A program made the position numbers and the translations under genes. A DNA stretch of 64,000 nucleotides, taken from Sphingomonas sp. SORGH_AS_0950. GTDB lineage: Bacteria; Pseudomonadota; Alphaproteobacteria; Sphingomonadales; Sphingomonadaceae. Location of the stretch: contig NZ_JAUTAE010000001.1 of assembly GCF_030818415.1 (NCBI RefSeq), positions 3,188,001-3,252,000 on the forward strand. The letters are read 5' to 3'. A model generated the notes under the pieces. That model saw only the letters and a list, made by a program, of their open reading frames with translations. It had not been told where the DNA came from and ran no database searches. Below, piece by piece: positions 1-11,736 of the stretch (its first letter is position 1; each line of letters opens with the position of its first letter).

Positions 1-1
1 T

Positions 2-367
2 GGGCCCCACCGCGCCCATGTTCAGATAGACCGACGACGCGCCCGGCCCGCCGTTGAACGCGAAGGTCACCGGGCGCCGCACATCGCCGCCGGGCACGGT
101 ATAGGCGGTATAGACGACCTGCCCGATCTCCTTGCCCTTGTCGTCGCGCACCGGGATCGTGCCCACGGTCGCCTTGTAGGTGACGACCCGGCCGCCGATC
201 CGCGCGCTTTGCGTGATCGTCCTGTCGGCGGGGAGCGGCGGACGCTTGCTGTCGTCGTCCTTGGTTTCGGTGGTCTTGGTCTCGGTCTTCTCGGCCTTTT
301 GCGCCAGCGCAGGCGTCGTCTGAGCGGCCAACAGCAACAGGGCGGACAGGTGCAGGGTCTTGGACAA
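2..367 (-). CDS. Serine carboxypeptidase-like protein (peptidase S10 family), N-terminal part
   Basis: About 122 residues are visible before the gene runs off the window start. The N-terminus is a hydrophobic signal peptide ending in an ALAQ-type cleavage site, so the product should be exported. A Lys/Asp/Thr-rich linker follows, then a region ending in the motif [14 protein letters not shown], the oxyanion-hole loop typical of S10 serine carboxypeptidases and related alpha/beta hydrolases. The catalytic Ser, Asp and His lie outside the window. I chose a TTG start at 367 because a GGGGGAG ribosome binding site lies about 9 bases upstream and the signal peptide starts directly after it; no ATG fits. 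Divergent from uvrA. Confidence 0.8.
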   Translation of the reverse strand, partial: MSKTLHLSALLLLAAQTTPALAQKAEKTETKTTETKDDDSKRPPLPADRTITQSARIGGRVVTYKATVGTIPVRDDKGKEIGQVVYTAYTVPGGDVRRPVTFAFNGGPGASSVYLNMGAVGP

Positions 368-545
368 GATGGAAACGCTCCCCCTCGGAAATGAGACAGT
401 GTATCATGCAAAGCGCGGGAATTGCCAAGCCCCCGGCTTTTCAAAGGGATCATGGGCGAAGCTCCGGCGTTCCTGCAAGCCCGTCCCAAACCGCCCCTCG
501 CAATGGGGCCTGTCGCTTCCTATCTCGCCTCTGGCCTTCTCTCCG

Positions 546-560
546 GAACAGAAGTAGAAC
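546..560 (+). promoter_or_regulatory. LexA (SOS) box upstream of uvrA
   Basis: The sequence contains GAAC, seven bases, GAAC, which is the complement-strand form of the alphaproteobacterial SOS box GTTC-N7-GTTC. It ends seven bases before the uvrA ATG. uvrA is a classical LexA target, so LexA repression of uvrA is the natural reading. The very short distance to the start codon means bound LexA would sit over the ribosome-binding region of the gene. Confidence 0.75.
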
Positions 561-567
561 CTGCCTC

Positions 568-3468
<2,901 letters not shown>

Positions 3469-3473
3469 CGATC

Positions 3474-4280
3474 TTCCCCGGCATGGGGAGGGGAACCATG
3501 CCGGTATGGGGAAGGGGGCAGCCTATTGCTTGCTCCTTTCCGCGCCACCCCGGCCGAGGCCGGGGGCCAGTCGCGGGACGCGTAGGGCAACGCATCAATG
3601 TCCGCCCCACTGGATCCCGGCCTTCGCCGGGATGGTGGGGGGCGCTGATAGCGGCATGACTTGCTTGGACATCTCGTCCAGCAGGGGCGTCTTTGGCGCA
3701 CTGGGAGCGGGACGGGTTTTCCCTTGGCCTTCGACTTCGCTCAGGCTGAACGGAGTGTGGGGGATGGGAATGGCCTTGGCGACCAACCCGTTCGCACTGA
3801 GCGAAGTCGAAGTGCACGCCCGACACCCGCAAACAACCCCGCTCCCATACGGCAAACCGATTTAACATATCGCAACTCTCCCCGGTAAGGGGGGAACCAT
3901 GCCAGTATGGGGAAGGGGGCAGCGTGTTGCTTGCTGCTTTCCGCACCACCCCGGCGGAGGCCGGGGGCCAGTCGCGGGACGCGTAGGGCAACGCATCAAT
4001 GTCCGCCCAACTGGATCCCGGCCTTCGCCGGGATGGTGGGGGCGCTGATAGCGGCATGACTTGCTTGGACATCTCGTCCGGCAGGGGCGTCTTTGGCGCA
4101 CTGGGGGCGGGACGGGTTTTCCCTTGGCCTTCGACTTCGCTCAGGCTGAACGGAGTGTGGGGGATGGGAATGGCCTTGGCGACCCAACCCGTTCGCACTG
4201 AGCGAAGTCGAAGTGCACGCCCGGCACTCGCAAACAACCCGGCTCCCACACGGCAAAACCCATTTAACATATCGCAACTT
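3474..4280. repeat. Tandem duplication of a ~401-bp intergenic unit carrying REP-like elements
   Basis: No gene is seen between uvrA and 4329. The segment from about 3474 is repeated from about 3877 at an offset of 400-401 bases with few differences. Each copy holds three things: a short palindrome built on ATCCCGGCCTTCGCCGGGAT, an arm CCTTCGACTTCGCTCAGGCT (3728-3753 and 4128-4153), and an inverse-orientation arm ACTGAGCGAAGTCGAAGTGC (within 3788-3816 and 4189-4217). Both copies end with the same AACATATCGCAACT stretch. Open frames here exist only because the repeats are GC-rich. Confidence 0.9.
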
Positions 4281-4328
4281 TTGTCGCATCAAAGCGATTA
4301 CCCCACATCACCCATAAGGGAGGATGTG

Positions 4329-4739
4329 ATGCGTGCACTGACACTTGGTCTGGTTGCGGCCGCGACGCTGGTTTCGGGTTGTTCGACCTATGGCGGCGGG
4401 TTGGGCGGCGGCTATGGCGGCCCGCGCTACGCCTATGATTATGACCGGCCCGACCCGGCCTATGGCGGCTATTATGCCGACCGCTATTATGTCGACAACA
4501 GCCGCTATCGCGAGCGTCGCCTGGGCGCCAACGACCGCGTCTATGTCGGTCAGGACGGTCGCTATTATTGCCGCCGCAACGACGGCACCACCGGCCTGAT
4601 CGTCGGCGGTATCGCGGGCGGCGCGCTGGGCGCGGCGATCACCTCGGGTGGGTCGCAGACGCTGGGAACGCTGCTGGGTGCCGCTGGCGGCGCGCTGGCG
4701 GGCCGTGCGATCGAGCGCAACAATGTCCGCTGCCGCTGA
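4329..4739 (+). CDS. Glycine-zipper outer-membrane lipoprotein
   Basis: This 136-residue protein has a lipoprotein signal peptide with lipobox VSGC (Cys18). A Gly/Tyr/Asp-rich middle follows, then a C-terminal glycine-zipper stretch (about residues 89-125, GGIAGGALGAAITSGG and GAAGGALAG) of the 2TM/SlyB type. It is probably an envelope lipoprotein that inserts its zipper in the outer membrane. The ATG at 4329 follows a GGGAGG site. An upstream extension of the frame runs through the 401-bp repeat and is rejected. A strong terminator follows. Confidence 0.85.
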   Translation: MRALTLGLVAAATLVSGCSTYGGGLGGGYGGPRYAYDYDRPDPAYGGYYADRYYVDNSRYRERRLGANDRVYVGQDGRYYCRRNDGTTGLIVGGIAGGALGAAITSGGSQTLGTLLGAAGGALAGRAIERNNVRCR

Positions 4740-4762
4740 TCGCAAGCGCTGATCGATCAAGG

Positions 4763-4806
4763 GCCGGTCGGTCACCTCCGTTTCGGATGCGACTGGCCGG
4801 CTTTTT
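4763..4806 (+). terminator. Rho-independent terminator after the glycine-zipper lipoprotein gene
   Basis: GCCGGTCGGTC at 4763-4773 pairs over all 11 positions (two G-U pairs) with GACTGGCCGGC at 4791-4801, and five T residues follow. Confidence 0.8.
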
Positions 4807-4854
4807 CGCACCCGCCTCGCCTACGCTGTCGCCGATCAAGGCATGGGGGTGGCG

Positions 4855-5925
4855 ATGGATTTGGCGACGAAGCTGGTCGAACTGGAAAAGCGGACCGCGC
4901 AGCACCGTGAATTGCTGCTGACCGAGGAAGCGGCCAAGACCGCGCTGGTCATGCCCTTCATCCAGGCGCTGGGCTATGACGTGTTCAACCCGGCCGAGGT
5001 CATCCCGGAATTCACCGCCGATGTCGGCATCAAGAAGGGCGAGAAGGTCGATTACGCGCTGGCGATCGACGGCAAGCTGGCCATCCTGATCGAGTGCAAG
5101 CCCTCCTCGATCGAACTCGACCTGAAACACGCCTCGCAACTCTATCGGTATTTTTCCACGACCGAGGCACGGGTGGCGATCCTGACCAACGGGGTCGTCT
5201 ATCAATTCTATTCCGACACCGAACAGCCCAACAAGATGGACGAAAAGCCGTTCTTCGTCTTCACGATGGACGGCATTCGCCGCACCGATCCGGCGATCCT
5301 CGAACGTTTCGCCAAGGCGTCGTTCGACATCGACCTGATCATCGCCGAGGCGGGGCGGCTGAAGCTCCAGTCGCTGCTGCGTATCGAACTGGAGAAGGAG
5401 TTCGCCCACCCCTCGGAGGATTTCGTGCGGATGATGATGGCGCGCCTCTATAACGGCCGTGCCAATGCCGCGATGAAGGAGCAATATCACGCCGCGCTGA
5501 CCAACTCGATCGCGACGCTGATCCGCGACCGGGTGAACGAGCGACTGACCTCGGCGCTCAACGTCGCTAATCCGATCCCCGACATGATCGAGGAGGGCGC
5601 GTCGGACGATATGTCCGAGGGCTCGGGGATCATCACCACCGAGGACGAGATTGCGGGCTTTCGCATCGTCCAGGCGATCGCCGCGCGGCATGTCGACCCG
5701 GAGCGGGTGGTGATCCGCGACTCCAAATCCTATTGCGCGGTGCTGCTCGACGACAACAACCGCAAGTCGCTGGTCCGGCTGCACTTCAACAGCCCGACGA
5801 CGCGCTATGTCGGCACCTTCGAGGGCAAGGTCGAGACACGCCATCCGGTGGCCGCGCTGACCGACATCTATCGGCTGGAAGAGGCGATCGTCGTGCGCAT
5901 CCGCGAGCTGGCGGGGGCGGCCTGA
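4855..5925 (+). CDS. Standalone type I restriction R-subunit N-terminal-like (HSDR_N) nuclease-domain protein
   Basis: The 356-residue protein resembles the HSDR_N domain without the helicase part of HsdR. A PD-(D/E)xK-type core is visible: Asp66 in KVDYAL, then Glu80 and Lys82 in LIECK. The motif TEEAAKTALVMPFIQALGYDVFNP just before it (about residues 23-46) is characteristic. No hsdM or hsdS is adjacent. The C-terminal half carries no domain I recognise. I prefer the ATG at 4855, which follows GGGGGTGGCG; an in-frame ATG at 4843 is possible. Such orphan proteins are widespread and are not proven restriction enzymes. Confidence 0.8.
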   Translation: MDLATKLVELEKRTAQHRELLLTEEAAKTALVMPFIQALGYDVFNPAEVIPEFTADVGIKKGEKVDYALAIDGKLAILIECKPSSIELDLKHASQLYRYFSTTEARVAILTNGVVYQFYSDTEQPNKMDEKPFFVFTMDGIRRTDPAILERFAKASFDIDLIIAEAGRLKLQSLLRIELEKEFAHPSEDFVRMMMARLYNGRANAAMKEQYHAALTNSIATLIRDRVNERLTSALNVANPIPDMIEEGASDDMSEGSGIITTEDEIAGFRIVQAIAARHVDPERVVIRDSKSYCAVLLDDNNRKSLVRLHFNSPTTRYVGTFEGKVETRHPVAALTDIYRLEEAIVVRIRELAGAA

Positions 5926-6065
5926 GGCCAAGGAAGATGAACAAAGTCGAACGAATTGCGACACTTGGCGACATATTCGCGGGGTGGTTGCGATAGCTTT
6001 GGGATCAGCGCCACCCATATTGCGGATCGGGCCAGTATTCGCCCGCTTGTTATGGGAGTAACGCT

Positions 6066-6389
6066 ATGAAAGCCATGATCCTCGCGACCCTGGGGTTCGC
6101 CACCATCGCGGTTCCGACCGTCGCCGATGCGCAGCGCTGGACCCCGATCGCCCAGCGTCAGGGCCAGCTTCAGGGGCGGATCGACCAGGGCATCCGTTCG
6201 GGTGCGCTCAACCGTCGCGAGGCGGATCGGCTGCGGGGCGAGCTTCGCCAGCTCGACCGGCTGGAAGATCGCTATCGCCGCTCGGGCGGGGGCCTGAGCA
6301 TGTCGGAGCGCAACGATCTCGACCGTCGCTATGCGGTGCTCAGCCGCCAGGTCCGCTTCGAGAAGCATGACCGCAACCATCGTCGCTGA
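6066..6389 (+). CDS. Small exported hypothetical protein
   Basis: This 107-residue protein has a clear signal peptide (cleavage probably after VADAQ). The mature part is Arg/Gln-rich and probably helical, with repeated RxxxLRxEL-like patterns. GGGAG lies at the right distance before the ATG. Similar small periplasmic Arg-rich proteins are common in sphingomonads, but I know no function. It converges on the SleB hydrolase gene across a hairpin. Confidence 0.75.
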   Translation: MKAMILATLGFATIAVPTVADAQRWTPIAQRQGQLQGRIDQGIRSGALNRREADRLRGELRQLDRLEDRYRRSGGGLSMSERNDLDRRYAVLSRQVRFEKHDRNHRR

Positions 6390-6400
6390 TCGGTGAGCAC

Positions 6401-6427
6401 GACCGCGCCCGCCGCTCGGGCGCGGTC
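6401..6427. terminator. Hairpin between convergent genes
   Basis: A perfect 11-bp stem (GACCGCGCCCG at 6401-6411 with CGGGCGCGGTC at 6417-6427) sits between the ends of two convergent genes. There is no T-run on either side, so termination is probable from position only. Confidence 0.5.
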
Positions 6428-7424
6428 AGTCGCGGGGCGGCAGCGGGCGGCCGCTGTCCTTCCACTTGTCGAGAATCTGCCCCGACGTCGCCAGCCGATC
6501 GCTGATGCCGGTATCGCCGGCGGGCGCGGCCCTGGGCGGCTCGGTCGTCGGTCGGGGCGGCGTCGCGACCGGGCTCGCGGATGCGGCAAGCGGCGGCACG
6601 GCCATGGTCGGCGGCGCGACCGCCAGCTCGGCCGGGGCTTCGCTGCGCGCAGACGGCAGGACCGGCACGACCTCGCCCCCGGCATAGCTGCGGTTCATCG
6701 CCGCCGCCGTGCCCCAATAGCCTTTCCACCGATGGAAGAGATGCGCGCCGACCATGTCGGTCATCACCATCGCGCGGTTCCAGCCGGGGGCGACCGCGAA
6801 GCTGTGATAATGGGTCGCCAGCCCGACCGGCGCATAGACGCTGCCCGCCAGCGCCGCCGCGGCGATCCGCGCCGCACGTGCCCAGCCCGCCACGGCGGGC
6901 GTCCGCGACAATGCTCCGTCGCAGACGAAGCTGAATTGGCAATGCGCCTGTTCCACCCCCTGATAGACGACGCCGCAGACGCTGGCGGGAAAGGCGGGAT
7001 GGCGCGCGCGGTTGAGCACGACCTGCGCCACCGCGCGTTGCCCATCGATGCTCTCGCCGCCCGCTTCGTAATAGATGGCGGCGGTCAGGCACTGCATCGC
7101 GCGGGCCCGGTCCACGACCGTCGCCCGGCCCCAGCGAAAGGGCTGGGCGGCGACCACGCCGCTGTCGGCCAGGACCGCGCCGGGCGGGATGGGCAGGCTG
7201 GGCAGCGCGACGGTGCCGGTGCTGCCGTCGGAGGCGGGGAGGGGGCGCGACGAAGCCATGACCGGCGCGGGCGCGACCGGCGCGCGAGACGGCCGGGGCG
7301 GGGCCCCGTCCCCGCGTCGCCAGGCGGCCTGGGCGGCGAGCATCAGCCCCCCGGCCAGCATCAGGCCCAGCATGGCGAACCATGCCTGCACCAACCGCCT
7401 TACTGTCCGCCTCGCCACCCGCAA
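6426..7424 (-). CDS. Cell wall hydrolase, SleB/Hydrolase_2 domain
   Basis: The 332-residue protein begins with a basic stretch and one membrane segment (about residues 14-33), so it is anchored in the inner membrane with a periplasmic body. A Pro/Ala-rich linker leads to a SleB-type domain at roughly 100-235. It contains CLTAAIYYEAGGES (likely catalytic Glu), AQVVLNRARHPAFP and CQFSFVCDG, the usual family motifs. SleB-type enzymes cleave peptidoglycan as lytic transglycosylases or amidases. The C-terminal 90 residues are Pro/Ala-rich and low complexity. The stop lies inside the hairpin shared with the convergent gene. Confidence 0.88.
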   Translation of the reverse strand: MRVARRTVRRLVQAWFAMLGLMLAGGLMLAAQAAWRRGDGAPPRPSRAPVAPAPVMASSRPLPASDGSTGTVALPSLPIPPGAVLADSGVVAAQPFRWGRATVVDRARAMQCLTAAIYYEAGGESIDGQRAVAQVVLNRARHPAFPASVCGVVYQGVEQAHCQFSFVCDGALSRTPAVAGWARAARIAAAALAGSVYAPVGLATHYHSFAVAPGWNRAMVMTDMVGAHLFHRWKGYWGTAAAMNRSYAGGEVVPVLPSARSEAPAELAVAPPTMAVPPLAASASPVATPPRPTTEPPRAAPAGDTGISDRLATSGQILDKWKDSGRPLPPRD

Positions 7425-7492
7425 CGCGCCGCCGTCCTTCCCGTCCCGTGGCTTTTCAGCGCGCTATAACGCCTGGGGTTAAGGATTTGGCT

Positions 7493-10345
7493 TCAACGCA
7501 ATTTGGGGGTGTCGAGATCGACCGCCGCCGCCGGGATCACCTCCACATCCGGATGCGCCTGGCGTAGCGCGGGCAGGAACTGCTTCGCGTCGCCGACCAC
7601 CACGATGCTCGCCGCCTTGGGATCGAGCAGGCTCGCCGAGGTCGTCTGCACCGCCGCCGGATCGACCGCCTGGACGCGCGGGATATAGTGGCTGAGCTCG
7701 CCCAGCGGCACGCCTTGCAGCGTATAGCTGGCCAGGATGTCGGCGATGCCGTCGGTGGTCTCGACCGTCCGGCCGAAGCCGCCGACCAGCACCGCCTGCC
7801 GCGTCGCCAGCTCGGCGGGCGGCACCGGCTCGCTGCCCAGCTTGCGCATCTCGGCATCGATCAGGTCGACCACCTCGGCCGCCGAGGGGTTCTTGGTCTG
7901 GGTCCGTGCGGAGATCAGGCCGATGTCGCGCCCGGTCGCCACCGAGCTGCTCGCGCCGTAAGCCAGCCCGCGCTTGATGCGGATTTCCTGGTTGAGCCGC
8001 GACGAGAAGCCGCCGCCCAGTACCGTATTGGCGACCGCCAGCGGATAATAGCGATCGTCGGCGCGGCGAATGCCCGGGCGGGCCACCACGACCCCGGCCT
8101 GTCCGGCATCGGGCATGTCGATGACGACGACGCGCGGCGCGGGGAAGGCGGGTTCGGCGGGGCGCGGCGCGGCGGCCGAGGCGCCGGACGCTCGCCAGTT
8201 GCCGAGATAACGCTCGGCCACCTGCCGGGCCCGCGCCGGGGTGATGTCGCCGACCAGCAGCAGCGTGGCCTGTCCGGGCTTCCAACTGCGCGCATAGGCG
8301 GCGGTTAGGTCGGCGCGGGTCAGCGCCTTGAGCGAGGCGGGCGTGCCCGACAGGGGCTGGCCATAGGCGCGCGAGCCGTACACCACCCGGTCGGCGACCA
8401 TCGCGGACAGTTGCGCCGGGTTCTTCATCGCCACGTTCAGCCCGTCGATCGACTGGGTCCGCGCGCGCTCGATCTCGTCGGCGGCAAAGGCCGGGTGGGT
8501 GGCGACATCGGCCAGGATGGTCATCGCGGTGTCGATCTGCGCCGAGGGGACGGTCAGGTCGATGGTCGCGCCGTCATCGGTGGCGCTGCTGGCGATCGAT
8601 CCGCCGACGCTTTCGACCGCGCGCGCGATCTGCGTGGCGGAGCGGGTCGTCGTGCCCTTGGTCATCAGTTCGGCGGACAGGCTGCTCGCCCCGGCCTTGC
8701 CGGTCGGATCGGTCGCCGCGCCGCCCAGCGCGACCAGCGAGGCGGTGACCAGCGGCAGGTCGTGCCGCTCGACCGTCACGACGCGCACGCCATTGGCCAG
8801 CCGCGTCTCGACCGGCTGGGGCAGGACGGGCGCGATCGGCGCGCCGGGGGCGGGGGGCAGGATGCGCTGCCCCTCGGGGGCCGGGGTCACCACCGGGATG
8901 TCGGCGGGCGGGGTCAGCGCGGCGGTCTGGACGGTCGGCGCCAGTTCGATCGGCATCTCCCGGACATTGGCCGGGCGGTCCGAGTCGGGGAGGTAGCGGA
9001 TCGTCGCGCTCTGCTGATCCTTCAGATAGGCGCGCGCCACGCGCTGGATGTCGGCGGCGGTCACCGTCTGGATCGCGGCGATCTGGCGATCGGCGGCATG
9101 GGGATCGCCATCGACGATGACGCTGTTGGCGATCAGGCTGGCCTTGCCCTCCGCCGTCTCGCGCTGCTTGAGCGCGCTGGTCAGCAATTCGTTCTTCGCC
9201 TCGGCCAGTTCGGTGGCGCTGACGGGCTGGTCGCGCAGGCGGGCGATCTCGCGCTTCAGCGCGGCCTCGCCTTCGGCCACCGGCTTGCCGCTGGCCATCA
9301 TCGCATAGGCGACGAGGTTGCCGGTTGACTGTTTGGTGTCGAGGAAGGTCGCGGCCGACTGCGCCAGCTGGTCGCGATACACCAGGGTCTCGTACAGCCG
9401 CGAGCTTTCGCCCGCCGACAGGATCGCGTTCAGCACCATCAGCGCGGGCGTGTCGGCGCTTCGCTCGGGCGGGATGTGATAGCTGATGAGGACCGCCGGA
9501 AGCGGCACATTGGCGTCATAGCCGGTGCGCGACACCGCCGCCGTTCGCGCCGGCTCGGCGACCGTCACGCGCGGGATCGGACCGGCGGGGCGCTTGATGC
9601 CCGCGAAATACTGGTCGACCCAGCGGTCGAGCTGCGCGGGATCGAAATTGCCCGACACCACCAGCACGGCATTGTCGGGCCGATAATAGGTCGCATGGAA
9701 GGCGCGGACATCGTCGATTCCCGCCGATTCCAGCTCCTCCAGGCTGCCGATGCCCGGCCGCGCATAGGGGTGCGTGGTATAGGCCAGCTTGGGATAATAG
9801 ATGGAGAACAGCTTGCCATAAGGCTGGGCGAGGGTGCGCTGGCGCAGTTCCTCCTTCACCACGTCGCGCTCGCTGGCGAAGCTCTTGGGTTCGACCACCA
9901 GCGCGGCCATCCGGTCCGCCTCGGCGAAGAGCAGGCGTTGCAGGTGGTTGGCGGGCACCACCTCGAAATAATTGGTATAGTCGTCGGCGGTGGAGGCGTT
10001 GTTATAGCCGCCGACATCCTCGGTCAGGCGATCCATCTGTTCGGGGACCAGGTTGCGCGTCGCCTTGAACATCAGATGCTCGAACATGTGCGCAAAGCCC
10101 GAGCGGCCCTTGGGATCGTCCTTCGACCCGACATCGTACCAGACCTGGACCGAGACATTGGGCGTGGTCGTGTCGCGAATGGCATAGACGCGCAGCCCGT
10201 TGGGCAAGGTGCGCGTGGTGAAGGCGATCGGCTTCACGCTTTCCGTGCGCGCCCCCTGTTCACCTTGAGCAGCGGCGGTCTGTGCCCCCGCCAGCGAGGG
10301 AAGGGCGGCGACGCCGAGCAGGAGCGCGGCACGGAAAAGGCGCAT
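7493..10345 (-). CDS. M16 family zinc metallopeptidase, two-unit
   Basis: The 950-residue protein has a signal peptide (cleavage near LAGAQTAAAQ) and two M16 repeats, so it should be periplasmic. The active half carries the inverted zinc motif HMFEH (His86, Glu89, His90), with Glu166 in KEELRQR in the position of the third ligand. The second half, from about residue 500, lacks HxxEH, as expected for the inactive partner domain, but keeps the RIKRGLAYG-type region. This is the pitrilysin-like fused form common in Alphaproteobacteria. The substrate is unknown; peptides from secretion or turnover are usual. Confidence 0.93.
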   Translation of the reverse strand: MRLFRAALLLGVAALPSLAGAQTAAAQGEQGARTESVKPIAFTTRTLPNGLRVYAIRDTTTPNVSVQVWYDVGSKDDPKGRSGFAHMFEHLMFKATRNLVPEQMDRLTEDVGGYNNASTADDYTNYFEVVPANHLQRLLFAEADRMAALVVEPKSFASERDVVKEELRQRTLAQPYGKLFSIYYPKLAYTTHPYARPGIGSLEELESAGIDDVRAFHATYYRPDNAVLVVSGNFDPAQLDRWVDQYFAGIKRPAGPIPRVTVAEPARTAAVSRTGYDANVPLPAVLISYHIPPERSADTPALMVLNAILSAGESSRLYETLVYRDQLAQSAATFLDTKQSTGNLVAYAMMASGKPVAEGEAALKREIARLRDQPVSATELAEAKNELLTSALKQRETAEGKASLIANSVIVDGDPHAADRQIAAIQTVTAADIQRVARAYLKDQQSATIRYLPDSDRPANVREMPIELAPTVQTAALTPPADIPVVTPAPEGQRILPPAPGAPIAPVLPQPVETRLANGVRVVTVERHDLPLVTASLVALGGAATDPTGKAGASSLSAELMTKGTTTRSATQIARAVESVGGSIASSATDDGATIDLTVPSAQIDTAMTILADVATHPAFAADEIERARTQSIDGLNVAMKNPAQLSAMVADRVVYGSRAYGQPLSGTPASLKALTRADLTAAYARSWKPGQATLLLVGDITPARARQVAERYLGNWRASGASAAAPRPAEPAFPAPRVVVIDMPDAGQAGVVVARPGIRRADDRYYPLAVANTVLGGGFSSRLNQEIRIKRGLAYGASSSVATGRDIGLISARTQTKNPSAAEVVDLIDAEMRKLGSEPVPPAELATRQAVLVGGFGRTVETTDGIADILASYTLQGVPLGELSHYIPRVQAVDPAAVQTTSASLLDPKAASIVVVGDAKQFLPALRQAHPDVEVIPAAAVDLDTPKLR

Positions 10346-10370
10346 GAAGACCCTCTTTATGGAGTGCGGG

Positions 10371-10583
10371 TTACTTGGACTTGTTGCGGTTGCCGTAGAG
10401 AACGGCGGCGGCGATCGCGGCCGATCCGATGCCGACGCCCAGGCCGATCTTGCCCAGCGGCCAGTTGCGCGTCTTGTCCTTCACCGAGTCGGCGGCGGCT
10501 TCGGCCGCGGCGACGGCATGCTCCTTGGCCTCCTTGGCGGCGGCGAGGATTTCGTTGGGGGCGTCTTCGGTATGATCGGTCAT
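10371..10583 (-). CDS. Small single-pass membrane protein, unknown
   Basis: The 70-residue protein has an acidic, Ala-rich helical N-terminal half (LAAAKEAKEHAVAAAEAAADS) and one C-terminal hydrophobic segment (GKIGLGVGIGSAAIAAAVLYG), then a basic tail. AGGAGAG stands five bases before the ATG. It lies between tgt and the M16 gene on the same strand, with 22-25 bp gaps, so it may be co-transcribed. I do not recognise the family. Confidence 0.7.
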   Translation of the reverse strand: MTDHTEDAPNEILAAAKEAKEHAVAAAEAAADSVKDKTRNWPLGKIGLGVGIGSAAIAAAVLYGNRNKSK

Positions 10584-10605
10584 GTTACTCTCCTACTCGA
10601 CCAGC

Positions 10606-11736
10606 TTATTCCTTGGCAGCGTAGCGCGCCCGGAAGTCGTCCGCAAAGGCCGTGAGCCGCCCCTCGGCGATCGCGCCGCGCAGATCGGCCATCATCTGCT
10701 GATAGAACCAGATATTATGCTCGGTCATCAGCATCGCGCCCAGGATCTCGCCCGCGCGGACCAGGTGGTGCAGATAGGCGCGGCTATATTGCGCGCAGAC
10801 CGGGCAGCCGCAGGCGGGATCGAGCGGCCCCTGATCCTCGGCGAACCGCGCATTGCGGATGTTGATCGGCCCCGATCGGGTGAAGGCCTGCCCCGTGCGC
10901 CCCGAACGCGTCGGCAGCACGCAGTCGAACATGTCGACCCCGCGCTCGACGGCACCCACGATGTCGGTCGGCTTGCCCACGCCCATCAGATAGCGGGGCT
11001 TCTCGACCGGCAACTGGCCCGGCGCGAAGTCGAGGCAACCGAACATCGCCTCCTGCCCCTCGCCGACCGCCAGGCCGCCGATCGCATAGCCGTCGAACCC
11101 GATATCGATCAGCGCGTGGGCGGACGCCTTGCGGAACCCTTCGTTGAGCGCACCCTGCTGGATGCCGAAGATCGCATTGTCCTCGGCATGCTGCCCGCCC
11201 GCGTCGAAGGCATCGCGGCTGCGCCTGGCCCAGCGCATCGAGCGTTCCATCGCGGCGGCCTGCACCTCGGGCGAGGAGGTGGTCGGGACCAGTTCGTCGA
11301 ACGCCATGACGATGTTCGAGCCCAGCAGCCGCTGGATCTCGATCGAGCGTTCGGGGCTGAGCATATGGCGGGTGCCGTCGAGATGGCTCTTGAACGACAC
11401 GCCGTCCTCGGACCGCTTGGTCAGGTCGGCCAGGCTCATCACCTGATAGCCGCCCGAATCGGTCAGGATCGGCCGGTCCCAGCCCATGAAGCCGTGCAAG
11501 CCCCCCAGCCGGTTCACCCGCTCCGCGCCGGGGCGCAGCATCAGGTGATAGGTGTTGCCCAGGATGATGTCCGCCCCGCTGGCGCGCACGTCGCCGGGCT
11601 TCATCGCCTTGACGGTGGCGGCGGTGCCGACGGGCATGAAGGCGGGGGTGCGGATCTCGCCGCGCTTCATGGTGATGGTGCCGGTCCGGGCGCGGCCGTC
11701 GGTGGCGTGGATGGCGAAGGAGAAGCGGGCGGTCAT
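10606..11736 (-). CDS. tgt: tRNA-guanine transglycosylase (queuine tRNA-ribosyltransferase)
   Basis: This 376-residue enzyme exchanges guanine-34 for preQ1 in tRNAs Asp, Asn, His and Tyr. Diagnostic segments include [23 protein letters not shown] (general-base Asp93), [14 protein letters not shown] (nucleophilic Asp) and the zinc site CGCPVC with the downstream HH. The start overlaps the EF-hand gene stop as ATGA, so translation is coupled. It shares an operon with queA, which acts later in the same queuosine pathway. Confidence 0.97.
   Translation of the reverse strand: MTARFSFAIHATDGRARTGTITMKRGEIRTPAFMPVGTAATVKAMKPGDVRASGADIILGNTYHLMLRPGAERVNRLGGLHGFMGWDRPILTDSGGYQVMSLADLTKRSEDGVSFKSHLDGTRHMLSPERSIEIQRLLGSNIVMAFDELVPTTSSPEVQAAAMERSMRWARRSRDAFDAGGQHAEDNAIFGIQQGALNEGFRKASAHALIDIGFDGYAIGGLAVGEGQEAMFGCLDFAPGQLPVEKPRYLMGVGKPTDIVGAVERGVDMFDCVLPTRSGRTGQAFTRSGPINIRNARFAEDQGPLDPACGCPVCAQYSRAYLHHLVRAGEILGAMLMTEHNIWFYQQMMADLRGAIAEGRLTAFADDFRARYAAKE

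Noticed and set aside
3506..4328. Several frames inside the 401-bp tandem repeat, including an upstream extension of the lipoprotein gene
   Set aside because: They translate REP palindromes, and the duplicates keep different frames. The lipoprotein has its own ATG, lipobox and ribosome binding site at 4329.
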